From the IMG/VR virus record IMGVR_UViG_3300021963_005690, positions 19,584 through 83,583 of that record: a stretch of 64,000 bases of DNA; one strand, given 5' to 3'. The stretch is from a virus. Below, in pieces: positions 13,655 to 21,036 of this stretch (its first letter is position 1; each line of letters begins with the position of its first letter). The translations under genes and the position numbers were made by a program. The notes beneath the pieces were generated by a model. The model was given only the letters and a program-made list of their open reading frames with translations, ran no database searches and was not told the origin of the DNA.

Positions 13655-14215
13655 CTAGCTTAATAATATTCTACTATGTTTTGGAACACCTGCTAACAAA
13701 TATTCCATTTGGTCAGCAAGAATTGTTCTATGTTGTAGAATCATATTCTCGTAGTGATTAGGTACATAAGGTGTATATAGTAATTCCATACGCACTTCTT
13801 TCAAACTCTTATGTCCTTTTTTGCTGTTACAATCTTTACATGCTGTAACAACATTCATCCAAGTGTTTTCACCGCCCTTACTTCTAGGGACAATGTGGTC
13901 ACGACTTAATAGATGATAGTTAGGAAAGTGTTCGCCGCAATAAGCACATACATGTCTATCACGACCAAACAATGTTTTATTAGTTAGTGCTACACATGAG
14001 TGTTTGTATGGATTAAATCCGTGACCTTTGATAGCAATGATACTACTAGCTTCTAAGTAACTTAGTGTACCGTCATTTTGTATGCCACCACGATATCTAG
14101 CCACAATATTACCCATTGACCATGCTATGGCATCTTTTGCTTTATAGGTAATTGCGTCATCATTTGAGATCCATTGCCGGGGAACTCCCGAGATATCTAG
14201 TGCTAATACTGACAC
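13655..14215 (-). CDS. HNH endonuclease
   Basis: 186 residues; start is GTG with AAGGAG 9 bases upstream. The zinc-binding CAYCG and CKDCN pairs bracket the HNH core LSRDHIVPRSKGGENTW...N (about residues 105-130). The N-terminal 80 residues (MSVLALDISGVPRQWIS) and the C-terminal MELLYTPYVPN match a widespread family of bacterial HNH proteins found in host chromosomes as well as phages, so it may not be a homing enzyme. Confidence 0.85.
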   Translation of the reverse strand: MSVLALDISGVPRQWISNDDAITYKAKDAIAWSMGNIVARYRGGIQNDGTLSYLEASSIIAIKGHGFNPYKHSCVALTNKTLFGRDRHVCAYCGEHFPNYHLLSRDHIVPRSKGGENTWMNVVTACKDCNSKKGHKSLKEVRMELLYTPYVPNHYENMILQHRTILADQMEYLLAGVPKHSRILLS

Positions 14216-14235
14216 GACAAACTCCTTAAAAAAAA

Positions 14236-14243
14236 GATAAATA
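14236..14243 (+). promoter_or_regulatory. T4-type late box (leadered)
   Basis: GATAAATA 22 bases before the HNH ATG, with an AAAGGGT ribosome binding site between. Confidence 0.5.
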
Positions 14244-14265
14244 AGTATATCACAAAGGGTACACT

Positions 14266-14931
14266 ATGTCTATTTACACAGGTAACAATTATAGAAAAAT
14301 TTATGAGTCACACTTTGGTCCCATACCAAAAGACGACCAGGAAAGATCATATGAAATACATCACATTGATGGTAATCGCAAAAATAATGACCCTTCAAAT
14401 CTACAGTGCCTCGCTATTCAAGAGCATTATAACATACATTTTAATCAATCAGATTGGGGCGCATGTTATTTAATTGCTAGAAAAATGAAACTGTCGCCAG
14501 AAGAATTGTCAACCTTATCTAAAAAAGTTAATCAACAAAGAATACAAACAGGCGAACATCAATTCTGTGGGGATAAGAACCCGCAAAAACAAGAATATAA
14601 TCGTATTAAATCATCTAAGAAGATGAAAGCACAATATGAAACAGTTTGGAAAAATAATCCTGAAAACAAAAAAATGCGCTCAGTGTGGGGCAAAAAAGGT
14701 TCTGAATTTATGAAGTCTGCTGAAGGTAGATTACTGGCTTCTAGCAAAACACAATCAAAAAATCCAAATTACGACCATACGATTCTCACATTTGAACACA
14801 CTGAAACAAATACACAATTCACAGGAACTATGTACGACTTTAGAACAAAATTCATGTTACGACAGTCATCAGTGAGTATGGTTGTTGCCGGTAAGCGACA
14901 AACAGTTTCTGGTTGGAAACTTGTCATCTGA
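14266..14931 (+). CDS. HNH homing endonuclease
   Basis: 221 residues. The HNH core is YEIHHIDGNRKNNDPSNLQ (about residues 28-46), then a helix EHYNIHF. The middle is Lys/Asn-rich (NUMOD-like) and the C-terminus (RQSSVSMVVAGKRQTVSGWKL, about 200-220) resembles the NUMOD1 helix-turn-helix. This architecture is that of T4-type HNH homing endonucleases. Confidence 0.88.
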   Translation: MSIYTGNNYRKIYESHFGPIPKDDQERSYEIHHIDGNRKNNDPSNLQCLAIQEHYNIHFNQSDWGACYLIARKMKLSPEELSTLSKKVNQQRIQTGEHQFCGDKNPQKQEYNRIKSSKKMKAQYETVWKNNPENKKMRSVWGKKGSEFMKSAEGRLLASSKTQSKNPNYDHTILTFEHTETNTQFTGTMYDFRTKFMLRQSSVSMVVAGKRQTVSGWKLVI

Positions 14932-14956
14932 CTGTCTACATTTATTTAATGCCAAG

Positions 14957-15031
14957 TGGCGGGTCCTGTAGGAATTGAACCCACATCCCGAAGTTCGAAG
15001 CATCGTATTCTATCCATTGAACTAAGGACCC
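14957..15031 (-). tRNA. tRNA-Arg(TCG)
   Basis: Acceptor GGGTCCT/AGGACCC, anticodon loop CTTCGAA (stem CGATG/CTTCG has one T-T mismatch), T-loop TTCAATT, encoded CCA with G73. Confidence 0.92.
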
Positions 15032-15191
15032 GATAAAGGTGGGAGCCTAACTATCTTATTGTTAGTAAGCCTCGTTAGATTGTCTCGTATAGGCAAGTTT
15101 ACACACCCGTCAATCATACTATAGTGTCATCACAGTTAACCCCACTGTGACTAGATTGACAGGGACTCAAACCTATCGTCTATCCCATAAC
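15032..15191 (-). ncRNA. Structured non-coding spacer with nested hairpins
   Basis: No ORF supported. The outer stem GTCAATC/GATTGAC (15109-15115, 15154-15160) encloses a perfect hairpin TCACAGT-TAACCCC-ACTGTGA (15130-15150). A further CTAAC/GTTAG hairpin lies near 15046-15064. A T-arm-like string (TAGGTTTGA..CCCTG on the minus strand) is shared with the spacer at 13.5 kb. Confidence 0.4.
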
Positions 15192-15265
15192 TGGCAGAGG
15201 GTACAAGAATCGAACTTGTGATCTCGGAATCAAAATCCGATGTTATGCCATTTAACTAACCCCCA
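15192..15265 (-). tRNA. tRNA-Gln(TTG)
   Basis: Anticodon loop TTTTGAT in stem TCGGA/TCCGA, T-arm ACAAG-TTCGATT-CTTGT, encoded CCA with G73. The first acceptor pair is T-T. Confidence 0.94.
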
Positions 15266-15274
15266 ATAATCTTG

Positions 15275-15281
15275 CTAAATA
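15275..15281 (+). promoter_or_regulatory. T4-type late box, leaderless spacing
   Basis: CTAAATA, then ATTG, then ATG; no Shine-Dalgarno. Confidence 0.6.
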
Positions 15282-15285
15282 ATTG

Positions 15286-15918
15286 ATGTTTAATATTACA
15301 AAAACCCCAATCTTAATTATTTCATCACCTAGAACAGGAAGTTCAGTGTTAGGTTCATATCTACAAACTTTGTGTGACGTGCCTTACTTTAAAGAACCTG
15401 ATTACACCGGCGGCAAAGAAATGACTGACTTTTATGATTATTTCTCTCAGTCAAAAAACTTTATTCTTAAATTCCATTATATCCATTTAAATAGATACAG
15501 AAGCGATATATCCAATTATCTTATTGAAAATTCTTATAAAATAAGAATTAGAAGAAAAAATATTGTTGAACAAATTGCAAGTTTTTACATTGCGACTGAA
15601 AGAGATTTTAAGTGGCATTTTAGAAACACCGATCAACTAAATTTAGTTGACACTCTTAACATTGATATAGCAAAAATTAAACAAAATATTTTATATATTA
15701 AATACGCAAATTATAGATTAAACTCAGCACCTATTAAGTTTGATTTAGACTTATATTACGAAGACTTACCCAAAATAAATGATGTAAATTATTATATTGT
15801 TCCTAAACCTTCTAACTATAATGAGTTGTTATCTACGATAACAGAATTGGTACCGCCACCTGGATTTGAACCAGAGACCTACGCCTTATCAAGGCGGTGC
15901 TCTACCACTGAGCTATAG
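15286..15918 (+). CDS. Sulfotransferase-like protein
   Basis: 210 residues from ATG (a TTG lies directly before it). PILIISSPRTGSSVLGSYL at about residues 8-26 is the 5'-phosphosulfate-binding loop of PAPS-dependent sulfotransferases, and YKIRIRRKNIVEQIAS at about 84-99 occupies the place of the 3'-phosphate motif (usually R-x7-S). It is shorter than usual. The last about 23 residues are encoded antisense across the complete tRNA-Ile, so the functional domain probably ends before. Acceptor unknown. Confidence 0.65.
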   Translation: MFNITKTPILIISSPRTGSSVLGSYLQTLCDVPYFKEPDYTGGKEMTDFYDYFSQSKNFILKFHYIHLNRYRSDISNYLIENSYKIRIRRKNIVEQIASFYIATERDFKWHFRNTDQLNLVDTLNIDIAKIKQNILYIKYANYRLNSAPIKFDLDLYYEDLPKINDVNYYIVPKPSNYNELLSTITELVPPPGFEPETYALSRRCSTTEL

Positions 15919-15922
15919 CGGT
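15848..15922 (-). tRNA. tRNA-Ile(GAT)
   Basis: Acceptor ACCGCTA/TGGCGGT, anticodon loop TTGATAA in stem CCGCC/GGCGT, T-loop TTCAAAT, encoded CCA. Lies entirely antisense to the end of the sulfotransferase-like ORF. Confidence 0.96.
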
Positions 15923-15926
15923 GAAT

Positions 15927-16001
15927 TGGTGGATGTAAGTAGATTTGAACTACTAACCTATTCCGTATGAAGGAATTGCACTACCCTTGTGCTATACATC
16001 C
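15927..16001 (-). tRNA. tRNA-Met(CAT), elongator
   Basis: Acceptor GGATGTA/TACATCC, anticodon loop TTCATAC in stem ATTCC/GGAAT, T-loop TTCAAAT, encoded CCA. Taken as Met because the other CAT elongator resembles Ile2; the reverse assignment cannot be excluded. Confidence 0.88.
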
Positions 16002-16002
16002 A

Positions 16003-16079
16003 TGGGGTGCTTGATGGGATTTGAACCCACGCATATCGGAATCACAATCCGAGGTCTTAACCGCTTGACGACAAGCACC
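16003..16079 (-). tRNA. tRNA-His(GTG)
   Basis: Acceptor GTGCTTG/CAAGCAC with the extra G-1 opposite C73 that is diagnostic of tRNA-His; anticodon loop TTGTGAT in stem TCGGA/TCCGA; encoded CCA. Confidence 0.96.
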
Positions 16080-16085
16080 GTATAT

Positions 16086-16177
16086 TGGTAGAAACGGTGA
16101 GATTCGAACTCACGGGACCATTGCTGATCCGTCTGATTTCAAGTCAGGTGCATTAAACCGGGCTCTGCCACGTTTCC
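16086..16177 (-). tRNA. tRNA-Ser(TGA)
   Basis: Type II with long variable arm; acceptor GGAAACG/CGTTTCT, anticodon loop CTTGAAA in stem CCTGA/TCAGA, encoded CCA. Confidence 0.96.
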
Positions 16178-16185
16178 TTTTATTA

Positions 16186-16261
16186 TGGTAGGACCAGGGC
16201 GGTTCGAACGCCCGACCAACGGATTAAAAGTCCGCTGCTCTACCGACTGAGCTATGGTCCC
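16186..16261 (-). tRNA. tRNA-Lys(TTT)
   Basis: Acceptor GGGACCA/TGGTCCT, anticodon loop CTTTTAA in stem GCGGA/TCCGT, T-loop TTCGAAC, encoded CCA. Confidence 0.97.
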
Positions 16262-16267
16262 ATATAT

Positions 16268-16344
16268 TGGTGCGACCGGAAGGACTTGAACCTCCGACTC
16301 CCTATTTCGTAGACAGGTACTCTAATCCACTGAGTTACGGTCGC
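16268..16344 (-). tRNA. tRNA-Arg(ACG)
   Basis: Acceptor GCGACCG/CGGTCGC, anticodon loop CTACGAA in stem CCTGT/ATAGG, T-loop TTCAAGT, encoded CCA. A34 would need host TadA to become inosine. It is the most upstream tRNA of the array. Confidence 0.96.
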
Positions 16345-16570
16345 ATTCTAAAACACACATAGTACACTCTAGTCATCAAAGTTGCCCTCTTGGCCTTATT
16401 TTCCACTATGTATGCTTTAGAATGCCGTGTATCTCTACACGACATGATAGGGTCAATACCCTACCCAGTAGTCTTACTAACATGTTGTCTCCATGCTTTC
16501 ATATATACTGTCCGCCCATTCTATACATTTTGCGCTGTATTACGGCTCTCGTTGCCTATTCACGCTGTCA
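16345..16570 (-). ncRNA. Structured leader with 19-bp stem upstream of the tRNA array
   Basis: Arms 16345-16363 and 16405-16423 form a 19-bp stem in minus-strand RNA, with two G-U wobbles that would be A-C mismatches on the plus strand. The stem abuts the 5' end of tRNA-Arg(ACG). Upstream are hairpins CGTGTA/TACACG and AGGGT/ACCCT (16425-16460). No ORF is supported here. Confidence 0.45.
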
Positions 16571-16738
16571 TCAATCAGTGTAAGTCAGTTGGTTAACTTT
16601 CTTAGTAGCCTCATGATGGACTCTAGCACGTTCAAGTTTATTTTCTATCAACTGTGCTACTTGTTCCTTAGTCAAAACATGATTGCTAAACCAATCTTGT
16701 TTGTTTTCAGAAGTTTTGTATTGTATCTGTTCATCCAT
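16571..16738 (-). CDS. Small phage protein of unknown function
   Basis: 55 residues, MDEQIQYKTSENKQDWFSNH..., then LTKEQVAQLIENKLERARV, helical and charged. Codon use is like neighbouring genes. A sigma70-like promoter overlaps the first codons, so a transcript from that promoter would lack this ATG; translation would need the upstream promoter and read-through of the terminator. Confidence 0.55.
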   Translation of the reverse strand: MDEQIQYKTSENKQDWFSNHVLTKEQVAQLIENKLERARVHHEATKKVNQLTYTD

Positions 16739-16748
16739 TTATTGTCAA
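16720..16748 (-). promoter_or_regulatory. Sigma70-type promoter
   Basis: TTGACA (16748-16743) in TTGACAATAAAT, 17-base spacer, TACAAT (16725-16720). It overlaps the start of the 55-residue gene and would drive the structured leader and tRNA-Arg(ACG) onward. Confidence 0.7.
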
Positions 16749-16763
16749 ATCCTCTCTGTAAAA

Positions 16764-16799
16764 GCAAAAACCCCTGAGACTTTTTAGTTCCCAGGGGTT
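16764..16799 (-). terminator. Rho-independent terminator
   Basis: Stem AACCCCTG / CAGGGGTT (16799-16792 with 16776-16769) followed on the minus strand by TTTTTGC. It separates the 45-residue ORF from the tRNA-array promoter. Confidence 0.88.
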
Positions 16800-16827
16800 A
16801 GATAAATGTAGTTATGATGTTAACTTG

Positions 16828-16965
16828 TTACCTAGTCCCCGGGCCATGTTCTTGTGAATCATTATTGCCGCGAATACTTGTTGGATATGCTGGTACAAAG
16901 GATACACTGGCTAATGACAGCCACTGTCCGGTATGTTTCAACATGTTACAAGTTTTATTCATCAT
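16828..16965 (-). CDS. Putative small phage protein
   Basis: 45 residues, MMNKTCNMLKHTGQWLSLAS then VSFVPAYPTS. A CTAAATA late box lies seven bases before the ATG, and a terminator follows the stop, making a self-contained unit. The segment 'MLKHTGQWLSLAS' looks amphipathic. No known function. Confidence 0.5.
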   Translation of the reverse strand: MMNKTCNMLKHTGQWLSLASVSFVPAYPTSIRGNNDSQEHGPGTR

Positions 16966-16972
16966 AGTCTTT

Positions 16973-16979
16973 TATTTAG
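16973..16979 (-). promoter_or_regulatory. T4-type late box
   Basis: CTAAATA, seven bases before the ATG of the 45-residue ORF. Confidence 0.45.
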
Positions 16980-17041
16980 TCCTGGTTTTAAATTAGTGTA
17001 AACAACGGATGTTTTTTACACCTTTTCTCAATTCATGCTGA

Positions 17042-17070
17042 AGTATAGCACGGTTTTGAATTAATGTCAA
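17042..17070 (-). promoter_or_regulatory. Sigma70-type promoter
   Basis: TTGACA (17070-17065), 17-base spacer, TATACT (17047-17042). It lies at the 3' edge of the metabolic island and reads toward the tRNA array. A GTGTAA/TTACAC hairpin follows at about 16997-17022. Confidence 0.82.
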
Positions 17071-17114
17071 ACTTTCGTTCGCCCATTTTTGCAATTATTT
17101 TTTAATACTTATTG

Positions 17115-18575
17115 TTAAATTTGTCTGTGGGCAAGCTTTTTTGCAATATAGGTTTTTATTATGTATCTTAAATTATTATGAACTTTACCTTCATCGTCTA
17201 TTACAACCACTGGTTCTTCCCTCATTTCTGTTATAGGATTTTTATTATCATACAAGCCTTTTATTGATTCATTAAATTTAGTTTGAAGTTCACTTGCTAA
17301 TTTAGAAGCTGATGAGTTTGACATATGTTCTGTTTTCCACTGCAAATTTTTGTATAAAATTTTGTTAGTAATTGTATATCCATATTTTTCTGGATTGGAT
17401 GCAAACTTACTAGAGAACATTCTACCTTCTGAATTACGAATTCCCAAAGAACCAACTTTTACATGTTGAGTAAGCGTAGGATTATCAATGAACCATTGAA
17501 CTGTATCTCTTGCAGTTTCTTCAGTGTCATGGGGTAGGCCTAATATTAAATTAATTTGAAATTTATTATCGGGAAATCGTTCTCTTAATTGTAATAAAAA
17601 TGATTTTAATTTGTTGGGATCAGCTCCTTTACCAACAGCCTTACCACTATCTCGGTTGAAAGTTTCAACACCAAATGTCATTGACCTCCAACCTATTTCA
17701 GAAATTAAATCAACTTGTTCAGTTTTGGATGCAAGCAAATCTAATCTACAATATGCCCAAAATTGAAAATCAATGTTAGTTTCTTCTCTAATTTCTTTAA
17801 TCATTTGCATTTTTTCAATGCTATCGTTAAATGTATCGTCTACAAAAATAAATCTAGTAGATCCATACTGGGTGTACCTATCTACTATATCTCTTTTAAT
17901 ACTTTCTTTATCACGAATGTAGGTTCCTAGTTTTTTACCCAGATGGGCAAATTCACAAAAAGCACAATGAAAAATGCAACCTCTACCTATCTCTATAGGA
18001 AATACTTCATTGTCACTTATAAAATCAGTATAATCATAGTTTGTTTCTAGATCGGACAAATCAGTTATCGGGTAATCACGATCACTGTTTACCACTTGCA
18101 TTCCGTTATATGATTCACTAATCAAAGTACCGTTGTTAACCAGATAATTATGTATTGCAATTACAGAGACATCGGAATATCCCATACATACAATATCAAA
18201 ATCACTTGTCATGTGTCTAACTAGTTCTGCGTTAGGACCGCCCAATACAAGTTTTTTCTTTCTACTTTTTATATATGAAATTAATTTGTTTTCTCCTTCT
18301 ACAGAAAAACGAGTGAATAATCCTGAACCTTCTATATTTCGTTGTGTTAGATAACTTTGTACACTAAATCCGGGTTGATAGAACTTAGTACTGAATCCAA
18401 ACCATTCAATGTTTTCAATACTATCTAGATATTTAAACAATATATCTAGATCCCAGTGTGATAGGTAATCTATCACTTCTACCTCTAAACCCTGTCTGCG
18501 TAATACTGTGGCGATCCTATAAATCCCAATGGATCTGTTAGGCACGTTAGGACTTTCATTGAATAATATAATCAT
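17115..18575 (-). CDS. B12-binding-domain radical SAM enzyme
   Basis: 486 residues from MIILFNESPN; an ATG 45 bases upstream lies inside the preceding gene and has no better ribosome site. Residues 1-170 look like a cobalamin-binding Rossmann domain (ILFNESP, KLVLGGPNAELV). The radical SAM domain has GRGCIFHCAFCEF (C-x3-C-x2-C, about residue 200), FIFVDDTFN and later FGVETFN and INLILGLPHDTEE. This is the class that performs methylations or ring rearrangements in bacteriochlorophyll, hopanoid and peptide pathways. Last gene of the minus-strand island. Confidence 0.85.
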   Translation of the reverse strand: MIILFNESPNVPNRSIGIYRIATVLRRQGLEVEVIDYLSHWDLDILFKYLDSIENIEWFGFSTKFYQPGFSVQSYLTQRNIEGSGLFTRFSVEGENKLISYIKSRKKKLVLGGPNAELVRHMTSDFDIVCMGYSDVSVIAIHNYLVNNGTLISESYNGMQVVNSDRDYPITDLSDLETNYDYTDFISDNEVFPIEIGRGCIFHCAFCEFAHLGKKLGTYIRDKESIKRDIVDRYTQYGSTRFIFVDDTFNDSIEKMQMIKEIREETNIDFQFWAYCRLDLLASKTEQVDLISEIGWRSMTFGVETFNRDSGKAVGKGADPNKLKSFLLQLRERFPDNKFQINLILGLPHDTEETARDTVQWFIDNPTLTQHVKVGSLGIRNSEGRMFSSKFASNPEKYGYTITNKILYKNLQWKTEHMSNSSASKLASELQTKFNESIKGLYDNKNPITEMREEPVVVIDDEGKVHNNLRYIIKTYIAKKLAHRQI

Positions 18576-18592
18576 TTTTTTATTTGTTGTAG

Positions 18593-19753
18593 TTAAGAAT
18601 ATGTTCCTAAATAATGCCATTTTGTAGCAGTAGGTAAAAACTCTCCATTTTCCATAATACTAGGGATAGAACGGTCTAACATGTTATCGTATGATTTCCA
18701 ATAATATCTCCATTTTGCCTTTAGATCAGCAAGCTCAGGTAACGTTTCAATTATTACATCACCCGGTCGCATATCGCTTTTTATACCCCATGAAGGTTTT
18801 TCTACTTGAAACTTATTTTTATCCCATGTTGAGTACAATACTGTACCTGTCAGGTCACAAAATTTTTGCCACTTGGCATGTCCAACTGTATGACCTTGAC
18901 CAGGCATCTTTTGAATTACATATCTTAAATCTTTGTTAATGTCAAAAAATTTAAAAGTTTTGTATGCCATTTCCCATGCTAACTCTGGCATGTCAGGTGA
19001 CCAATAAAAATACTCAGTACCATTAGGATTGTGAATTGTAGGACTTGATATAACCATTGGCTTATCTTTAAGATTCATATAGACTTTATCGCCGGATTCT
19101 GTTCCTAACGATATTAGTCTAGGTTTATCGATTCCCCACATTAGAGCTACACTTTTTCCTTTATCTAACATCTCTCGTTCACCTGGATCCACCGCAAAGT
19201 TAGCAGACCTAAGCATACTACCTAAAAAGTAACCACCCCTAGGATCTATAAACGAATCTTCTTTTAAAGAATTCATAGCAGATTCATCTAACCAATCTAA
19301 TAATACTATTTTAGTATACGGATGATTTGTTGATACCCATTCAAGCATTGGTTTTATTGTAAAATCCCATTCGCTGTATCGGTTTAATTGTGAAGTATCG
19401 TTTTGATTTGGTTTATGAATATTATTATTTAACGCACTAAAAGGTAGTCTGACTGTTATTTGATCTAACTTAATGTTATTGTTAAGGTAAGTCATCAAAA
19501 TGTTATGACTATCTGAACCACCACTGTAGTTTAGTATAAGATAGTCATACGCATCTCTTAGTTGTAACGCTCGTTGCTTATAGAAAAAATCTAGAGGAAA
19601 TTTTCCTAAATGTTCTCTGTTTACCTTTTCAAAGATATCCTCATGATAAAACCAATATATTGGTTGTTTATTTTTTGAGGCTGCAATGTGCGCTAACATA
19701 CAGCTATAATGTTTTTCTTCTCCTACTAAGTAATATCCATATTTGGTAAACAT
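18593..19753 (-). CDS. PP-loop ATP pyrophosphatase, asparagine-synthase-like
   Basis: 386 residues. YDYLILNYSGGSDSHNIL at about residues 70-87 is a P-P loop of the N-type ATP pyrophosphatases. It is clearly paralogous to the 375-residue gene at 21.9-23.1 kb, which also has the N-terminal WYFYDE/WFYHEDIF and RALQLRD segments and the EWDFTIKP block. No glutaminase domain, so it is not a standard asparagine synthetase. The ATG is two bases from the stop of the periplasmic binding protein gene, so they are one operon. Confidence 0.72.
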   Translation of the reverse strand: MFTKYGYYLVGEEKHYSCMLAHIAASKNKQPIYWFYHEDIFEKVNREHLGKFPLDFFYKQRALQLRDAYDYLILNYSGGSDSHNILMTYLNNNIKLDQITVRLPFSALNNNIHKPNQNDTSQLNRYSEWDFTIKPMLEWVSTNHPYTKIVLLDWLDESAMNSLKEDSFIDPRGGYFLGSMLRSANFAVDPGEREMLDKGKSVALMWGIDKPRLISLGTESGDKVYMNLKDKPMVISSPTIHNPNGTEYFYWSPDMPELAWEMAYKTFKFFDINKDLRYVIQKMPGQGHTVGHAKWQKFCDLTGTVLYSTWDKNKFQVEKPSWGIKSDMRPGDVIIETLPELADLKAKWRYYWKSYDNMLDRSIPSIMENGEFLPTATKWHYLGTYS

Positions 19754-19754
19754 A

Positions 19755-20660
19755 TTAGAGCAAAGATTCTAAAAACATTAATTCTCGTAGGAACTCTTTT
19801 TGACCAAACATTGCATCAGAACTATTTAAGTAAACCTCATTAAATTTTGATTTGTGAGTTTGTATGAACTCTTTAGATATGTCAGTATAAAAATTTATTA
19901 CATGAGGTGGTGTTCCTTTTGGAACTACGATCCCTATTAATGCACCAAAATCTTTACCCAATGGATTAATTTTTGAGCTGAACTCAGGTACATTAGTTCC
20001 TGAAGCAGTAGTTGCAATTGCTACCATTTTTCCTTGTTGAATATAAGTACCAGTTGAAGCCTGTGTTGATATTGCATAGTCAATTATGCCACCTAATAAG
20101 TCTCTTGTCACATCACTATTGTTTTTGTAGGGTACAACCACTACATCATGATTTAAGGTTTTTGCAAGAGTTTTAGCTAAAATTTCTTGTGTCTCGGTTG
20201 AATATGCAATACTAATCTTCTTTCTAGGTAAAGCTATTAATTGATTGATGGTTTTAACCGAGTTATCAGACCGTGTAACTAAGAACGAAGGTACTTTACC
20301 AACTATAGTGATAAGTTCAAAATCTTTATATGAATGCTTTTTTGACATATATGCGGCCTCATCAGGGTGAACCATCATTCCTAGACCCAATGTCATTAGT
20401 AATGAATATCCATTGGGTTGTTGTTGACTTAAATGTGCTGTTGCTATTTGTCCTTTAGCCCCTTGTTTAACATCAACAAATGCAGTTATACCTTTTGATG
20501 ATAAAAATCTCTCAAACCAAGTTGCAACAAGATGTGTTGTTCCGCCCGGTCCATGGCCACTTATAACTGCAACTGTTTTGTTTTTATCTGGTATCCATTC
20601 GGCATGTGCAGAAGTAGTTATATTTAATAACACGGTTAATAATACAAGTATTTTAATCAT
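19755..20660 (-). CDS. TctC/Bug-type periplasmic solute-binding protein
   Basis: 301 residues with an N-terminal signal peptide (MIKILVLLTVLLNITTSAHA, cleavage after AHA). ISGHGPGGTTHLVATWF follows, matching the 'PxxPGGxxD' ligand-binding loop of tripartite tricarboxylate transporter receptors, and VVVPYKNNSDVTRDLLGG resembles the conserved 'PYKG...DLLGG' segment. These proteins bind small carboxylates in the periplasm. A phage copy could scavenge a substrate or modulate host uptake. A CTAAATA box and AAAGGA ribosome site lie upstream. Confidence 0.82.
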   Translation of the reverse strand: MIKILVLLTVLLNITTSAHAEWIPDKNKTVAVISGHGPGGTTHLVATWFERFLSSKGITAFVDVKQGAKGQIATAHLSQQQPNGYSLLMTLGLGMMVHPDEAAYMSKKHSYKDFELITIVGKVPSFLVTRSDNSVKTINQLIALPRKKISIAYSTETQEILAKTLAKTLNHDVVVVPYKNNSDVTRDLLGGIIDYAISTQASTGTYIQQGKMVAIATTASGTNVPEFSSKINPLGKDFGALIGIVVPKGTPPHVINFYTDISKEFIQTHKSKFNEVYLNSSDAMFGQKEFLRELMFLESLL

Positions 20661-20683
20661 CTAAGATTCCTTTGTGAGTTAAT

Positions 20684-20690
20684 TATTTAG
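20684..20690 (-). promoter_or_regulatory. T4-type late box (leadered)
   Basis: CTAAATA 23 bases before the ATG of the first TctC-like gene, with AAAGGA between. Confidence 0.5.
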
Positions 20691-20694
20691 TGAT

Positions 20695-20702
20695 GATAAA
20701 TA
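20695..20702 (+). promoter_or_regulatory. T4-type late box (leadered)
   Basis: GATAAATA 23 bases before the ATG of the plus-strand gene, with AAAAGGA between. It is divergent from the box of the TctC gene. Confidence 0.5.
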
Positions 20703-20725
20703 CATTATTAATAAAAGGAATAGCA

Positions 20726-21022
20726 ATGTACAAATATCGTATTGTTACTATAAAAAATGTCAATATTGAATGGTATCCAAAAGATCCTTCGCTGGAAACA
20801 CATTTAAATGAAACCTACATAAATACAGGAATAATGTCATTAGTCACTATTAGTAATGAATCATCTAATAGTACAGATATATTGACCAAAGAAGTGACAT
20901 TTATAAATGAGGAATCATTTGTTAGATATAAAACGGATCCATTAATAGTAGAATATATTGTCGGACGCAATGCGTATGAAGCTAATAATTCAATTGTGAG
21001 AATCAAAGAAAATATTGTTTAA
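20726..21022 (+). CDS. Small protein of unknown function, opposite to its neighbours
   Basis: 98 residues from MYKYRIVT with AAAAGGA nine bases upstream; an earlier in-frame ATG lies before that site. The protein is beta-rich, with KEVTFINEESFVRYKTDP and VEYIVGRNAYEANN in the C-terminal half, and has the look of a small alpha/beta barrel-type dimer. It is the only plus-strand gene within the island, inserted between the two TctC-like genes. Confidence 0.6.
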   Translation: MYKYRIVTIKNVNIEWYPKDPSLETHLNETYINTGIMSLVTISNESSNSTDILTKEVTFINEESFVRYKTDPLIVEYIVGRNAYEANNSIVRIKENIV

Positions 21023-21036
21023 TATACAAATCAGTG

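Noticed and set aside
16390-16996. Plus-strand hydrophobic ORFs before the metabolic island
   Set aside because: The minus strand carries a terminator, promoters, a long RNA stem and two small coding frames here; the plus frames have no start signals.
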